In this document: one piece after another, positions 45,653 to 56,414 of the stretch
Layout: every line of letters starts with the position of its first letter
Position numbering within the stretch: position 1 is the first letter of the stretch
Assembly (NCBI GenBank): GCA_030220185.1
Contig: JASPKZ010004956.1
Location: 374,501-438,500, forward strand
DNA length: 64,000 bases
Direction of reading: 5' to 3'
Source: Diploptera punctata
Taxonomy: Eukaryota; Arthropoda; Insecta; Blattodea; Blaberidae
The notes under the pieces: model-generated
The model's input: the letters and a program-made list of their open reading frames with translations, nothing else
What the model was told of the DNA's origin: nothing
The model's database searches: none
Position numbers and translations under genes: made by a program

Positions 45653-46438
45653 GTGGAACAAAGGGAGGAAAGACCTGCTCGGATATACAGTTCTAACCAG
45701 TATTCACAAACTGAAGATATAGACTTGCCATGTACATCTTTAAAATGTTCTACTAGCAATAAATCATTTTCTTACAAGTACAGAGTTAAACAAACAGCAT
45801 TTAAATGTTCTGTTTGTATTAAGTCATTCACTGACAAGTACAAACTTAATAGACATTTACTTGTACACACTAAAGAGAAAGCATTTAAATGTGACCATTG
45901 TAAGAAGTCATTTTCTCTGAAGGCCAATCTTAACAGACATTTACTTGTACATACTAAAGACAAAGCATTTAAATGTGATCTATGTAATAAGTCATTCCCT
46001 CTGAAGGCCACTCTTAATAGACATTTACTTGTGCATACTAAAGAGAAAGCATTGAAATGTCGTCAGTGTAATAAGTCAATTTCTCAGAACACCACTCTTG
46101 ATACACATTTACTTGTGCATACTAAAGATAAAGCTTTTAAATGTGATCGGTGTAATAAGTCCTTTTCTCATAAGTCCACTCTTAATACACATTTACTTGT
46201 GCATACTAAGGAGAGAGCATTTAAATGTGATCTGTGTAATATGTCATTCGGTCTGAAGTCCACTCTTAATAAACATTTACTTGTGCATACTAAAGAGAAA
46301 GCGTTTAAATGTGATCTGTGTAATAAGTCCTTTTCTCAGAAGTCCACTCTTAATACACATTTACTTGTGCATACTAAAGAGAAAGCATTGAAATGTCATC
46401 AGTGTAATAAGTCATTTTCCCTCAAACACCACTCTTGA
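45653..46438 (+). CDS. C2H2 zinc-finger exon (seven complete fingers)
   Basis: Terminal-type exon of a nuclear DNA-binding protein. The acceptor tgttatattttcag precedes GTG at 45653 in phase 0, compatible with the three cassette exons. After about 40 residues, including a decayed finger-like stretch (LKCSTSNKSFSYKYRVKQ), come seven C2H2 fingers of 28 residues each, e.g. FKCDLCNKSFSQKSTLNTH, joined by HTKEKA linkers in place of the usual TGEKP. Finger 4 has LKCRQCNKSIS, losing the central Phe. The helices are near-uniform (K.TLN at positions 1-5; variable -1 Q/L/H and 6 R/T/K), suggesting recent repeat homogenisation. Finger 8 is cut by a one-base insertion (about 46425) leading to a stop at 46438. 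Whether this truncated protein is made is unknown. Confidence 0.85.
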   Translation: MEQREERPARIYSSNQYSQTEDIDLPCTSLKCSTSNKSFSYKYRVKQTAFKCSVCIKSFTDKYKLNRHLLVHTKEKAFKCDHCKKSFSLKANLNRHLLVHTKDKAFKCDLCNKSFPLKATLNRHLLVHTKEKALKCRQCNKSISQNTTLDTHLLVHTKDKAFKCDRCNKSFSHKSTLNTHLLVHTKERAFKCDLCNMSFGLKSTLNKHLLVHTKEKAFKCDLCNKSFSQKSTLNTHLLVHTKEKALKCHQCNKSFSLKHHS

Positions 46439-46850
46439 TACACATTTACTTGTGCATACTAAAGATAAAGCTTTTAAATGTGATCGGTGTATAAGTCCTT
46501 TTCTCAGAAGTCCACTCTTAATACACATTTACTTGTGCATACTAAAGAGAAAGCATTTAAATGTGATCTGTATAGTAAGTCATTTTCTCAGAAGGGCAAT
46601 CTTAAAACATATTTACTTGTGCATACTAAGTAGGAAGCACTTAAATGTGATCTGTGTAATAAGTCATTTTCTCAGAAGTCCAATCTCAGTTTATATTTGA
46701 TAATGCTTACTAAAGAGAAAGCATTTAAATGTGGTCAGTGTAATAAGTCACTTTCTCATAAGTACAGTCTTAATGCACATTTGCTTGTGCATACTAAAGG
46801 GAAAGCATTTAAATTTGATGAGAAGGGATCGATTTTATGTACTAAAACTG
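46439..46850 (+). pseudogene. continuation of the zinc-finger array, out of frame
   Basis: Four to five more finger repeats follow directly (HLLVHTKDKAFKCDRC and so on) but in another frame. A one-base deletion near 46491 ('ggtgtataag' against 'ggtgtaataag') would restore frame, but a TAG at about 46630 ('actaagtaggaagc') and losses of Cys/His follow. The last block ends HTKGKAFKFDEKGSIL near 46835, with a possible AATAAA signal at 46872. The gene once had at least twelve fingers. Confidence 0.8.
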
Positions 46851-47009
46851 TAATATATTTTGTTTTTTTGTAATAAAAAAGGGGAAAATATGATATAAAA
46901 ATGCAAACATATTTTGTATAACTGTAGGCTTTCACGGCCGGCGTCTTGATCCCTATTAGGTTCGTCTTCCGGGCATATAGGCCGTGGTCCAGTCGTTCTT
47001 CTACTCGAC

Positions 47010-47041
47010 GTTTCGTCTACTGCTGCGGTAGACATCTTCAG
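47010..47041 (-). ncRNA. hammerhead-like core, PLE P3 left arm
   Basis: Minus strand: CTGAAGA, hairpin TGTCTACCGCAGCAGTAGAC with GTCTAC/GTAGAC fully paired, then GAAAC. A possible short stem III is GTCG/CGAC just downstream. Stem I and the cleavage base were not established. Confidence 0.55.
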
Positions 47042-47302
47042 GAGATACTGCGTGCTCTCTGTGAACTCCTCAACAGTCGGCTGCAGACTGGCTGGTCGTT
47101 GGAAACTCCCTCCCTATTTATAGGCACGCCCCTGGTGGAGAGGCGGTTTTCTGCGCGGTCCGTGTTGCGTGCTGTTTTGTCCAGGCTGTCGCTAGCAGAA
47201 GTCATAGGCTTCGTTGTCGTATTGTGCAGTGCCGGGATCCAGATTTTGTTTATCTTCATGGTTTCTTCTTTTTTGTTAAAGGAATTTTTGTGTTTATATA
47301 TT

Positions 47303-48610
47303 TCAATGGCTTCTCTGTACAGTCTGCTGTAATAATGTGATGTTTGGGACAATACCTGTGTTTTCTTCGAATCTTATTATATGTTCTTGGTTGTTCATCC
47401 AGTGTTCCGCTACGGCTGATTTTTCCTTTTGTTTTAGTCTGCAATGCCTCTTGTGTTCTTGCAATCTTGTGGTAACCATTCTTTTTGTTGTGCCGATATA
47501 AACCTGTCCACAACTGCAAGGGATGCGATATATACCGGCAGTACTTAACGGATCTCTTGTATCTTTGGCTGGGCGCAGTATATTGCTGATTTTTTGTGTT
47601 GGCTTGTAGGTTGTAGATATGTTGTATTTATTTAATATTCGACCAATTCTCTCCGTTATTGTCTTGATATATGGTAGGTACACCTTACCCTTAGCCTCCT
47701 CCTTGTTCCCGTTTTCGGATTTGTATTTATTGGGATTTATGGCTCGGCGAAAATCTGTTTTGCTGTATCCATTGGATTGAAACGCTGCTTGGAGATGATT
47801 AATTTCTTCTTGTAGATACTGTGGTTCCGAAATCCTTTTGGCTCGTTCCACCAGGGTTTTAATTATTCCGCGTTTTTGTCTGGGATGATGGTTGGACTGC
47901 TTATGTAGGTATCTGTCTGTGTGAGTCTTTTTCCTGTATACCTTGTGTCCAAGTGTCATGTCTTGGTTTCGAATTACTAAAACATCCAAAAACGGTAGAC
48001 TGTTGTTCTCTTCTCTTTCCAGGGTGAATTGGATGCTGGGACAAATACCATTTAAATGTTGCCTGAAGTTATCAAGTTCTTCTTCACCATGCTCCCAAAT
48101 GACGAATGTGTCGTCCACATATCTCAGCCAAACTGAAGGTCTTAATGTAGCATTCTCCAAGGCCTGTTTTTCAAATTGTTCCATGTAAAAATTGGCTATT
48201 ACGGGGCTTAATGGACTTCCCATGGCCACGCCATCTATTTGCTCGTAGAATATTCCTCCCCATTGGAAATACGTTTCTGTGAGGCATATGTTATACAGCG
48301 CTACTATGTCTGGGGGAAAGATTTCTTGCAAGTATGTCATAGTGTCTGGGATAGGTATCTTAGTAAATAAAGAAACCACATCGAAGCTTATTATTTTATC
48401 GTTTGGCTTGAGTTTCAGAGCGTCTATTTTTTCTATGAAGTGCGTGGAGTTTTTTACAAACGTGTCAGTTTTTCCAATATACGGTTTCAATAGTGAGGCG
48501 AGAAACTTGGCGAGTTCATATGTAGGTGATCCAATGGCCGAAACAATAGGTCTGAGTGGTGTTCCTTCCTTGTGTATCTGATACACAGATACACAAGGAA
48601 GGAACACCAC
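47303..48610 (-). CDS. PLE reverse transcriptase with GIY-YIG endonuclease, left arm (5'-truncated)
   Basis: A 435-codon open frame whose first residues cross the palindrome centre, so the start is artificial. It contains EGTPLRPIVSAIGSPTYELA (about residue 15), FDVVSLFTKIPI (76), GVAMGSPLSPVIANF (about 127), the catalytic YVDD (about 164), SLPFLDVLV, a basic linker (VYLPYIKTITERIGRILNK), and the nuclease GIYRIPCSCGQVYIGTTKR (about 362) with RLQEH and SAVAEHW blocks. This is the domain order of canonical Penelope-like retroelements, which copy RNA at nicked DNA. Catalytic residues are intact. The N-terminal third is missing, so a full enzyme is not encoded. Confidence 0.9.
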   Translation of the reverse strand: MVFLPCVSVYQIHKEGTPLRPIVSAIGSPTYELAKFLASLLKPYIGKTDTFVKNSTHFIEKIDALKLKPNDKIISFDVVSLFTKIPIPDTMTYLQEIFPPDIVALYNICLTETYFQWGGIFYEQIDGVAMGSPLSPVIANFYMEQFEKQALENATLRPSVWLRYVDDTFVIWEHGEEELDNFRQHLNGICPSIQFTLEREENNSLPFLDVLVIRNQDMTLGHKVYRKKTHTDRYLHKQSNHHPRQKRGIIKTLVERAKRISEPQYLQEEINHLQAAFQSNGYSKTDFRRAINPNKYKSENGNKEEAKGKVYLPYIKTITERIGRILNKYNISTTYKPTQKISNILRPAKDTRDPLSTAGIYRIPCSCGQVYIGTTKRMVTTRLQEHKRHCRLKQKEKSAVAEHWMNNQEHIIRFEENTGIVPNITLLQQTVQRSH

Positions 48611-49860
48611 TCAGACCTATTGTTTCGGCCATTGGATCACCTACATATGAACTCGCCAAGTTTCTCGCCTCACTATTGAAACCGTATATTGGAAAAACTG
48701 ACACGTTTGTAAAAAACTCCACGCACTTCATAGAAAAAATAGACGCTCTGAAACTCAAGCCAAACGATAAAATAATAAGCTTCGATGTGGTTTCTTTATT
48801 TACTAAGATACCTATCCCAGACACTATGACATACTTGCAAGAAATCTTTCCCCCAGACATAGTAGCGCTGTATAACATATGCCTCACAGAAACGTATTTC
48901 CAATGGGGAGGAATATTCTACGAGCAAATAGATGGCGTGGCCATGGGAAGTCCATTAAGCCCCGTAATAGCCAATTTTTACATGGAACAATTTGAAAAAC
49001 AGGCCTTGGAGAATGCTACATTAAGACCTTCAGTTTGGCTGAGATATGTGGACGACACATTCGTCATTTGGGAGCATGGTGAAGAAGAACTTGATAACTT
49101 CAGGCAACATTTAAATGGTATTTGTCCCAGCATCCAATTCACCCTGGAAAGAGAAGAGAACAACAGTCTACCGTTTTTGGATGTTTTAGTAATTCGAAAC
49201 CAAGACATGACACTTGGACACAAGGTATACAGGAAAAAGACTCACACAGACAGATACCTACATAAGCAGTCCAACCATCATCCCAGACAAAAACGCGGAA
49301 TAATTAAAACCCTGGTGGAACGAGCCAAAAGGATTTCGGAACCACAGTATCTACAAGAAGAAATTAATCATCTCCAAGCAGCGTTTCAATCCAATGGATA
49401 CAGCAAAACAGATTTTCGCCGAGCCATAAATCCCAATAAATACAAATCCGAAAACGGGAACAAGGAGGAGGCTAAGGGTAAGGTGTACCTACCATATATC
49501 AAGACAATAACGGAGAGAATTGGTCGAATATTAAATAAATACAACATATCTACAACCTACAAGCCAACACAAAAAATCAGCAATATACTGCGCCCAGCCA
49601 AAGATACAAGAGATCCGTTAAGTACTGCCGGTATATATCGCATCCTTGCAGTTGTGGACAGGTTTATATCGGCACAAAAAAAGAATGGTTACCACAAGAT
49701 TGCAAGAACACAAGAGGCATTGCAGACTAAAACAAAAGGAAAAATCAGCCGTAGCGGAACACTGGATGAACAACCAAGAACATATAATAAGATTCGAAGA
49801 AACACAGGTATTGTCCCAAACATCACATTATTACAGCAGACTGTACAGAGAAGCCATTGA
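48586..49860 (+). pseudogene. PLE reverse transcriptase, right arm (frameshifted in nuclease)
   Basis: Mirror copy of the left-arm frame with the same RT motifs (GVAMGSPLSP, YVDD) intact up to AGIYRI near 49642. There 'cgcatccttgcag' has lost one C against 'cgcatcccttgcag' in the left arm, so the GIY-YIG domain is read out of frame. Its correct frame (RMVTTRLQEHKRH, SAVAEHWMNNQEH) resumes at 49689-49790. The break arose after, or escaped, homogenisation of the arms. Confidence 0.88.
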
Positions 49861-50121
49861 AATATATAAACACAAAAATTCCTTTAACAAAAAAGAAGAA
49901 ACCATGAAGATAAACAAAATCTGGATCCCGGCACTGCACAATACGACAACGAAGCCTATGACTTCTGCTAGCGACAGCCTGGACAAAACAGCACGCAACA
50001 CGGACCGCGCAGAAAACCGCCTCTCCACCAGGGGCGTGCCTATAAATAGGGAGGGAGTTTCCAACGACCAGCCAGTCTGCAGCCGACTGTTGAGGAGTTC
50101 ACAGAGAGCACGCAGTATCTC

Positions 50122-50153
50122 CTGAAGATGTCTACCGCAGCAGTAGACGAAAC
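50122..50153 (+). ncRNA. hammerhead-like core, PLE P3 right arm
   Basis: Identical to the left-arm core in opposite orientation: CTGAAGA, the six-pair GTCTAC/GTAGAC stem, GAAAC. Followed by 'ccacggcc', which in the left arm can pair with the terminal 'ggccgtg'. Confidence 0.55.
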
Positions 50154-50235
50154 GTCGAGTAGAAGAACGACTGGACCACGGCCTATATGCCCGGAAGACG
50201 AACCTAATAGGGATCAAACATATTTTGTTTCATTA

Positions 50236-51045
50236 CTACAAAATTTTAAAACATATATTATAAAAATCACTTACCATTCTTGTTGAGACTCTGGCGGGAT
50301 AAAACAACTCGCTCTTGCAGTGAACTATGAAAACTTTGTCCAAGTTTTCCATCACAAAGCGACGTCGGTTATCTCGAAACAATGCATGATACCGGGAGAA
50401 GGACCATTCAACATCACAGGAAGATAGCTTTGCATATTTCATCAAAGGGATGTAACTGACACATTCTCAATTTTCCCAATTACTTGCCTTCCAAAACTTT
50501 GGCAATTTCACATAGTGTGAAATCCATCATTTATTTATGAACACACTTTTATATTTATGTTTAATAGTTTCTTCTTAGGGACCTTTGATAAATTAATTTT
50601 TTTCTTAATGCCATTCAGTTCATTAATTGTCTCAGATATGTAAGCGAATATTTTTTTCATTTACTGTTCATAAGTAAATTTCTGAAGAATTTCAATTGGT
50701 GCTTATTTAGTTCAACTACTGCTGATTTAAAAATTACAAAATTATTTGCATAATATACTACTGTTTCTAACCATGCCCCCAACGAGTAACCTTGGGTGTA
50801 GGTGGAAGTGCAAAATCTGGATTTTTTGTTCTGTACAAGTCAATTTATGTTGGAGCTTTAACAAACACTTCTTTTCCCATTTGAAATTAAGTTTTCCATT
50901 TCAGGATACAATGTACTCACCTGCTCACATACCCTGGTTAAACCATCTACTGTACATGTTAGGGAAGCTTACTAAAAGGCTTCTGCTGCCTATATAAATA
51001 TATATACACATACATTATATATATATATATATACATATATATACA

Positions 51046-51085
<40 letters not shown>

Positions 51086-51720
51086 CACATACATACATGT
51101 ATATATACACATGGGGCAGCATCTGCAAGTAAGAGTAAAACATTATCAAATTTCAACTAGTTTAGCCATAACTAGAGAGATTCATTGAGTAAGCAGGCCA
51201 TTGTTACATGATTCGACGTTGATATTTCTTTGCATGCTAATAGAAAACCACAGCTTGGAAATTATTTCATTATTTTCTAGCACATTTCCCTCTTTCCTGC
51301 CACTAGAGTCCAGTGATTCGTCCATGCTTACCCATATTTTTTATTTTATTTTTATTTTCTGCTCTGATCTTTCCTAGTATTTCTTCATAACACTCAAGAC
51401 ACAAAATGTTCTTAATGTCGATTTTTCTGGTGTTTCAAAATTAGTGCTATTTGTAAGAACATTTTAAGCACTGGACTTTTCATCTTATATAGAAGAATAT
51501 CACTTGAAAGAAAAGTTTTGCATAAATCTGCACAATAATCGGAACTTTTTGAAACTGGGGTCTGTATAGAGGAAGGTTCTTCACCTAAAGGAACTTGTCG
51601 GGAGGTTGCACGTGAAGCTGCAAAATGCTGCAAGACTTGTGATAGCTTTACCGGATTTACACATTTTTGGCAATAGAATTTTATCTTTGCTTCTAAAAAT
51701 TCCACTAAATTCAGCAATGT
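50236..51720 (-). pseudogene. hAT-like transposase remnant
   Basis: Minus strand. The C-terminal piece at 50236-50445 reads MMKYAKLSSCDVEWSFSRYH, RDNRRRFVMENLDKVF, the dimerisation block of hAT transposases (SCDVERSFS). The N-terminal piece at 51412-51717 reads SSDYCADLCKTFLSSDILLY, KMKSPVLKMFL, the zinc-finger-adjacent segment seen in hAT and CGGBP1-like proteins. The stretch between is AT-rich with stops. TIRs were not identified. Confidence 0.7.
50995..51110. repeat. (TA)n/(TACA)n microsatellite
   Basis: An interrupted run of TATATA and ACATATA repeats, lying within the decayed hAT remnant. Confidence 0.9.
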
Positions 51721-52326
51721 ATTGCTTCAAACATGAATTAAAACTATTTACTTTTGGCATTATAACTACTATCAGTTCACTTACGGATCGGTACTGTATG
51801 AACTGTTTTAACCAAATCGAGGTTAATCCAGCACTGACTGCAAATATTTTAGTTCAGTGCATTACATAAGCTGTCTTCATAAGTGAGGGGTTCCCCATGG
51901 ACTGTGAGAATGGAAGTCAGCACGTGTAGTCTAGGTCATGTCATGATGCAATTCTTTAAGGACATAATTCACGCACATTGTGTTTTAATGAATTTGATAA
52001 TTTATTTATTAATTTTATTAAAATCAGAACAAACAGAAAACAATAATAAACACTTTGAATATATAAAAAGTTTTAATAATACGGTATAAGTCTATTTCTG
52101 GAGAAATAAAACAATAAACTGTGGAAAATTGTAAAACAAATTAACAAAATATGCATCAGAATTCGTTAAATATTTGTTTACATAAAAATAACTCGAAAAT
52201 ATGTGTTTATGTTAAATAAAATCTGGCATATGTTTTCTGAAAATCTCATCCAGAGCATTGAACTCAATTTGAGATGTCTATTTCCAAGCAAGAAAAAATA
52301 TGTATTTACATAAAAATCCGTTCCAT
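51721..52326. other. AT-rich non-coding DNA
   Basis: Nothing recognised. Confidence 0.5.
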
Positions 52327-53053
52327 GGTAATAAGTCATTTTTTTTTAGAAGTCCACTCTTAGTACACATTTTCTTATGCATGCAAAAGAGAAAGCATTT
52401 AAATATGATCAATGTAATAAGTAATTTTCTCGTAAGTTTACTCTTAATACACATTTGATTGTGCCTAGTAAAGAGAAAACATTTAAATATGGTCAGTATA
52501 ATGAGTTATTTTCTTACAAGTTCACTCTTAATACACATTTGCTTGTGCATACAAAAGAGAAAGCATTTAAATGTGATCTGTGTAATTTAAAGTAATTTTC
52601 TTATAAGTTTACTCTTAATACACATTTGCTTGTGCATATTAAAGAGAAAGCATTTAAATGTGATTAGTGTAATAAGTCATTTTCTCAGAAGTCCACTCTT
52701 AACACACATTTGGTCATGCATACCAAGGAGAAAGTATTTAAATGTAATAGGTCATTTTCTCAGAATTCCACTCTTAATAACATACTTGACTTATGCATAC
52801 TAAGGAGAAAGCATTTCCTTGTGGTCAATTGTACTCATTTTTATTCTCATCAGTTCACTCTTAATACACATTTGACTTGTTTATTTTATAAAGTACCAAA
52901 ATCTAAAGACATTTAAATGCAGTCAGTGTAATAAGCTCATTTTGTCATAATTGAATTCATTAGAAATATTTAAATATGTGTAGTAGTAATGAATAATTGT
53001 ATAAGTATTTCTGATTGTAAGAAGTAAATTTTCTTTGGCTCCTAAGTCCAGTC
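52327..53053 (+). pseudogene. decayed zinc-finger repeats
   Basis: About seven 84-bp finger repeats of the same family as 45653-46850, recognisable by 'aataagtcattttctcagaagtccactcttaatacacatttg' and 'aagagaaagcatttaaatgtgatc'. Stops and indels occur in most repeats (for example 'tgattagtg' at about 52660). The last repeat ends at 53053 exactly at a piggyBac TTAA site. No gene product expected. Confidence 0.8.
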
Positions 53054-53689
53054 TTAACACAATGGTGATTGGCTATAGAAGATATCCCCGGTTTAAAATT
53101 CCAGCAATTAGGCTACTAGCCATAGGGTACTCCATTTTGCATGAGCTTTCATTATTATCTTCCCTTCACGTTTTGAGTTTTTTGTTGTTCTTCTGATTTG
53201 TTAAATAATTGTTTCGTTGTCTTTGTACTTCCCGTTCTTTTCCTTTAATCTTTGAGCAGAGACAGGCTAAAGTTTAGAATGTCATATAAGGTAGCAAGGA
53301 CTCGATTATCGTGTATTTGTATTTTCTTTACCTGGACAAAATTTATAGACTTTTGTTCATTCATTATCTATATGAATCAATGTATTTCGATTTTGTTAAT
53401 TCACTCATCCCCGGGAAATATCAGATAAATAATTTTTTTTCCAATTTCTAAGAAAAATTCTTAATGAATACTGTTCTTTATGCCACTTCATATGGAAATA
53501 AATAGATAAGTCAATTCTTCATTCTATTAGCTGTAATATACAATATTTGTTTTGGATAAGTCTAAAATGAAGGAAGTTCAGTGAGAAAAACCGATATATC
53601 CACGTATCTCTTTGCGCCCATTTTGGACTTTTTTCTTTTCCAACATCTGTTGAAAGGTTATTTCACAGCCCCTTTGCACAAATAGAATT

Positions 53690-55200
53690 AGATAAAGCAA
53701 CGAAAGGAGTTCCTTAACAATAAAACTCGTGGCCGTGATAAAATTTATCCTGAATTGTTTTAATAATTATAACCTAAAGCGAGAAAATCAATGTTGCAGT
53801 CTTATAACATTGTATAGCAAACTTCAGTCCCTGCAAATTGTAAAAAAAAAATCTACATACATTTTCGACAATTGCTGACCAATTTTCTTAACTAGCAATT
53901 TTGGGAAGATAATGGAAAAAAATATTTTCAGATCGATTAAACTAGTATTTGAAAAAAAAAGGAAAATTACTATCATCATCTGATGCAGGATTTAGAAGAA
54001 ACCATTCTACAAAACATAATCAAACATAACATATTTGGACAAATGAAATGCTCTATGTTTAATAACTGGAGCAACAAAAACTACACCAATTGAAGCTCTA
54101 CATATTGTCTCCTTGAATAAACCAATTATAACAGAACTTATACAACAAGTAGTACTCCTTTATGAAAAACTGAAAAGACTCCCAGAGTCAGATAAGTGGG
54201 AAAAATATAAAAATACAAATCCAATAAAACACAGATTGGGTTTATAAAACGGGTAATTAACATAGTTGAGAACTTAGAAATACCAAAAAAATAAAGAGAA
54301 TATACTATATTGTGTCTACCCAGTTGATAATGTTGTCATTGATCACAATTTAAACTTAAATGCTCCTATTAAAAAAAAAAATATATATCCCCTGATGAGG
54401 CAAAGGTTTTGGCGTTAGAAACTATGTACGCAAATTGCCCTTCTGAAAACTGGACACACATCTATACAGATGGATCTCTCTTAAATGAGTGTGAAGCAGG
54501 TGCATATGGGACATGCCAATTCTTCTCCTTTTGTAAACATGCTGGAAAAATGCTACAAATTTTGATGGTGAAATTGTAGCTATTAATCTCTTGCTTAAAA
54601 GCATTTTTAATTTGCTACAACATTGGAAAAATATTGTCATTATATCAGATTCCAAAACCATGATTCTGGCCATGGGATTAACCATGTATCTGAAAATGGA
54701 AAAAAATATTAGAAATTCAAAACATAATTCAGACTATTGAGAAACTTGGTAAACATACAGTCTTACAATGGATTCCAGCCCATTGTGGAATACAAGGAAA
54801 TGAATGAGCTGATACTCGCAAAAAAAAAAAGGATGTAAATTTAAGCAGAATGTAAGAAATGCAGTTTCTTATGAGTCAATTAAAAATAATTATAAATAAA
54901 AGATTTAATGATAATTACAATTCCAAATTAATTTAAAAATTCGGAAATAGAAATATAAAAATACTGTCAGAAAATCCATCTATAATTCCGGAACTACCTC
55001 GAAAATCTGCAGTTGAGCCTTACTACAGGACATGACTGCTTAGGAAAACATCTTCATAGAATTGTTGTATTAATGTCTACTGAGTGTATATTGTGTTCTC
55101 AAGGTGTGGAAATGGACAGAGAATGTTTAACAAACTGCGTAGCTCTTCAAAATTATCAAGATATGACTCCAAGTATTAGGAAGCAATAATGACTTTATTA
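53690..55200 (+). pseudogene. LINE with RNase H (Jockey/R1-type), nested
   Basis: The decayed RT part near 53700-54010 includes GRDKIYPELF and LMQDLEETIL. The RNase H part at 54436-54680 reads WTHIYTDGSLLNECEAGAYG, then after a frameshift VIISDSKTMILAMG, then VLQWIPAHCGIQGNE near 54765. The DGS, SDS and HCGI.GNE blocks are the RNase H active-site motifs of LINEs that carry this domain. Broken in several frames. Confidence 0.75.
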
Positions 55201-55309
55201 ACTCCAGAGCATTGTCTACATGCATTTTTTTTCTCCCGGGGTGAGTATAATATGGTTTTGATTGGATAAACTATATAAGTAACTCACTGGCATTTTAGAA
55301 AACATAGAT

Positions 55310-55440
55310 TCATGCCACCATCGTTAAAAGCTCCCCATACATCCCTATCTAGAGATAATAGTCCCCACTTATTCCGTGCATAATTTATCTCTCTAATCAT
55401 TTAAAATTAGATGAAACAATTTTTCTTCCTGAGCTTAATC
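55310..55440 (-). pseudogene. LINE family A 3' fragment
   Basis: 'catgccaccatcgttaaaagctccccatacatccctatctagag' aligns with 39040-39090 of the family A copy, continuing through 'ttccgtgcataatttatctctctaatcat'. Short and decayed; lies within the piggyBac at 53058-56233. Confidence 0.6.
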
Positions 55441-56237
55441 TAGATCTGTGGCAACATGTCCACTAGGACAATTATATTATTATGGCAAAACTCGAACTTA
55501 ACTCGCAAGAAAGTAAAGAGTTTGTAGAAGCATAGGGAGTAAAAAGACATGAGAGTAGGAAGGGTAAAGTTCTACAGGAACCATCTTGCATTTTTCAGTA
55601 CAATAAAAATATTAAAGTAGTTACTGTCCACACTAGTACCTCAATCCACGGAATAACAGTGAAATGTACAAGAATGTTCTGATGAGATTTGTGTACTTTT
55701 TTGAGACTTTTAGGATCTATCAATTTCAAAACCCTAATAGCAAAATTTCGTTCAAAAGTTTTTTTTTTTTTTTAAACAGCCTCTTGATGGGCAGCGGTAA
55801 AATTAGGAACTCACTGTTGGGAAGGCGAAGGAATAGTGTGAGAAAGGCAACCATCGTTGAACTCTACACAAAGTTCTGCAAAAATAGGCTGTCTGGAGAC
55901 ATGAAACACGATTTATTAGCAATTCTTACTGGAAATAAATATCTCTCCAAACCCTGTCATGTTTATAGTGAGCATAAGAAGATAAAGGAAAATGGCTACA
56001 TATGCTATTTTGATCTGTGCATTTGCATAAAGGCAATGTTTGAACGCTGTTAACCTAAATTCTACTAGAAGATCTGTTGAGTGCACTAATAAAGCATTAC
56101 ATAAATAATACTGCAATTGAATGTAGATTATTGATTTAGAAACCATATTGTGTTGATCCAGTTTAAATTTTTAATATCCACCCTACTGCTAGAAATGTTC
56201 TGCCAAGATGCACAACTTCCAGTCACCAATGTGTTAA

Positions 56238-56414
56238 TATACTGTACATTTACGTGTGCATAGTAATTAAAAATGTTTCAAATGTTCTCTTTGTAGTAAA
56301 TAATTTTGAACGAAGTGCTGTATTAATACATTTTTACTTTGTGCATTGTACCGTGAAACCATTAAATTGCCTGTGGTAAGTTATCTCAGTTGTTCCATTT
56401 TAGTAGACATTTAA
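56238..56414 (+). pseudogene. decayed zinc-finger repeats after piggyBac
   Basis: Continues the finger interrupted at 53053: 'catttacgtgtgcatagtaattaaaaatgtttcaaatgttctctttgtagtaaataatttt', then a second repeat to 'ccattttagtagacatttaata' where the next transposon starts. Confidence 0.65.

Larger units (their letters stand above)
46918..50215. mobile_element. Penelope-like element palindrome (family P3)
   Basis: Two PLE copies joined head to head. Arms 46948-48580 (minus) and 48586-50215 (plus) are almost identical over about 1.63 kb around a 5-bp centre (ATACA). The left side has 30 extra bases (46918-46947) including 'ggctttcacggccgg'. The whole is flanked by the 13-bp direct repeat AAACATATTTTGT (46905-46917 and 50216-50228), so it entered as a single unit. 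Both arms are cut at the centre within the N-terminal half of the RT, so neither is complete. Outer ends carry hammerhead-like cores. Inserted just after the zinc-finger exon's possible AATAAA. Confidence 0.93.
53058..56233 (+). mobile_element. piggyBac-like element (family B2) with nested LINE
   Basis: TTAA duplications at 53054-53057 and 56234-56237. The ends CACAATGGTGA and, inverted, CACATTGGTGA match element 28801-30100. The transposase C-terminal piece survives at about 55630-55790 (matching the 29490-29660 region: RFVYFFETFRIYQFQNPNSK). The 3.2-kb length is partly due to a nested LINE (53690-55200). It splits a zinc-finger repeat: 'cctaagtccagtc' before it and 'tacatttacgtgtgcatag' after it form one finger. 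Confidence 0.85.

Noticed and set aside
45772..46011. Minus-strand open frame across the zinc-finger repeats
   Set aside because: Antisense shadow of the finger array with the same 84-bp period.
48516..48887. Open frames antisense to the PLE reverse transcriptase near the palindrome centre (also 48279-48581, 47943-48188, 48978-49223)
   Set aside because: They are the reverse complements of the RT frame, duplicated because of the palindrome.
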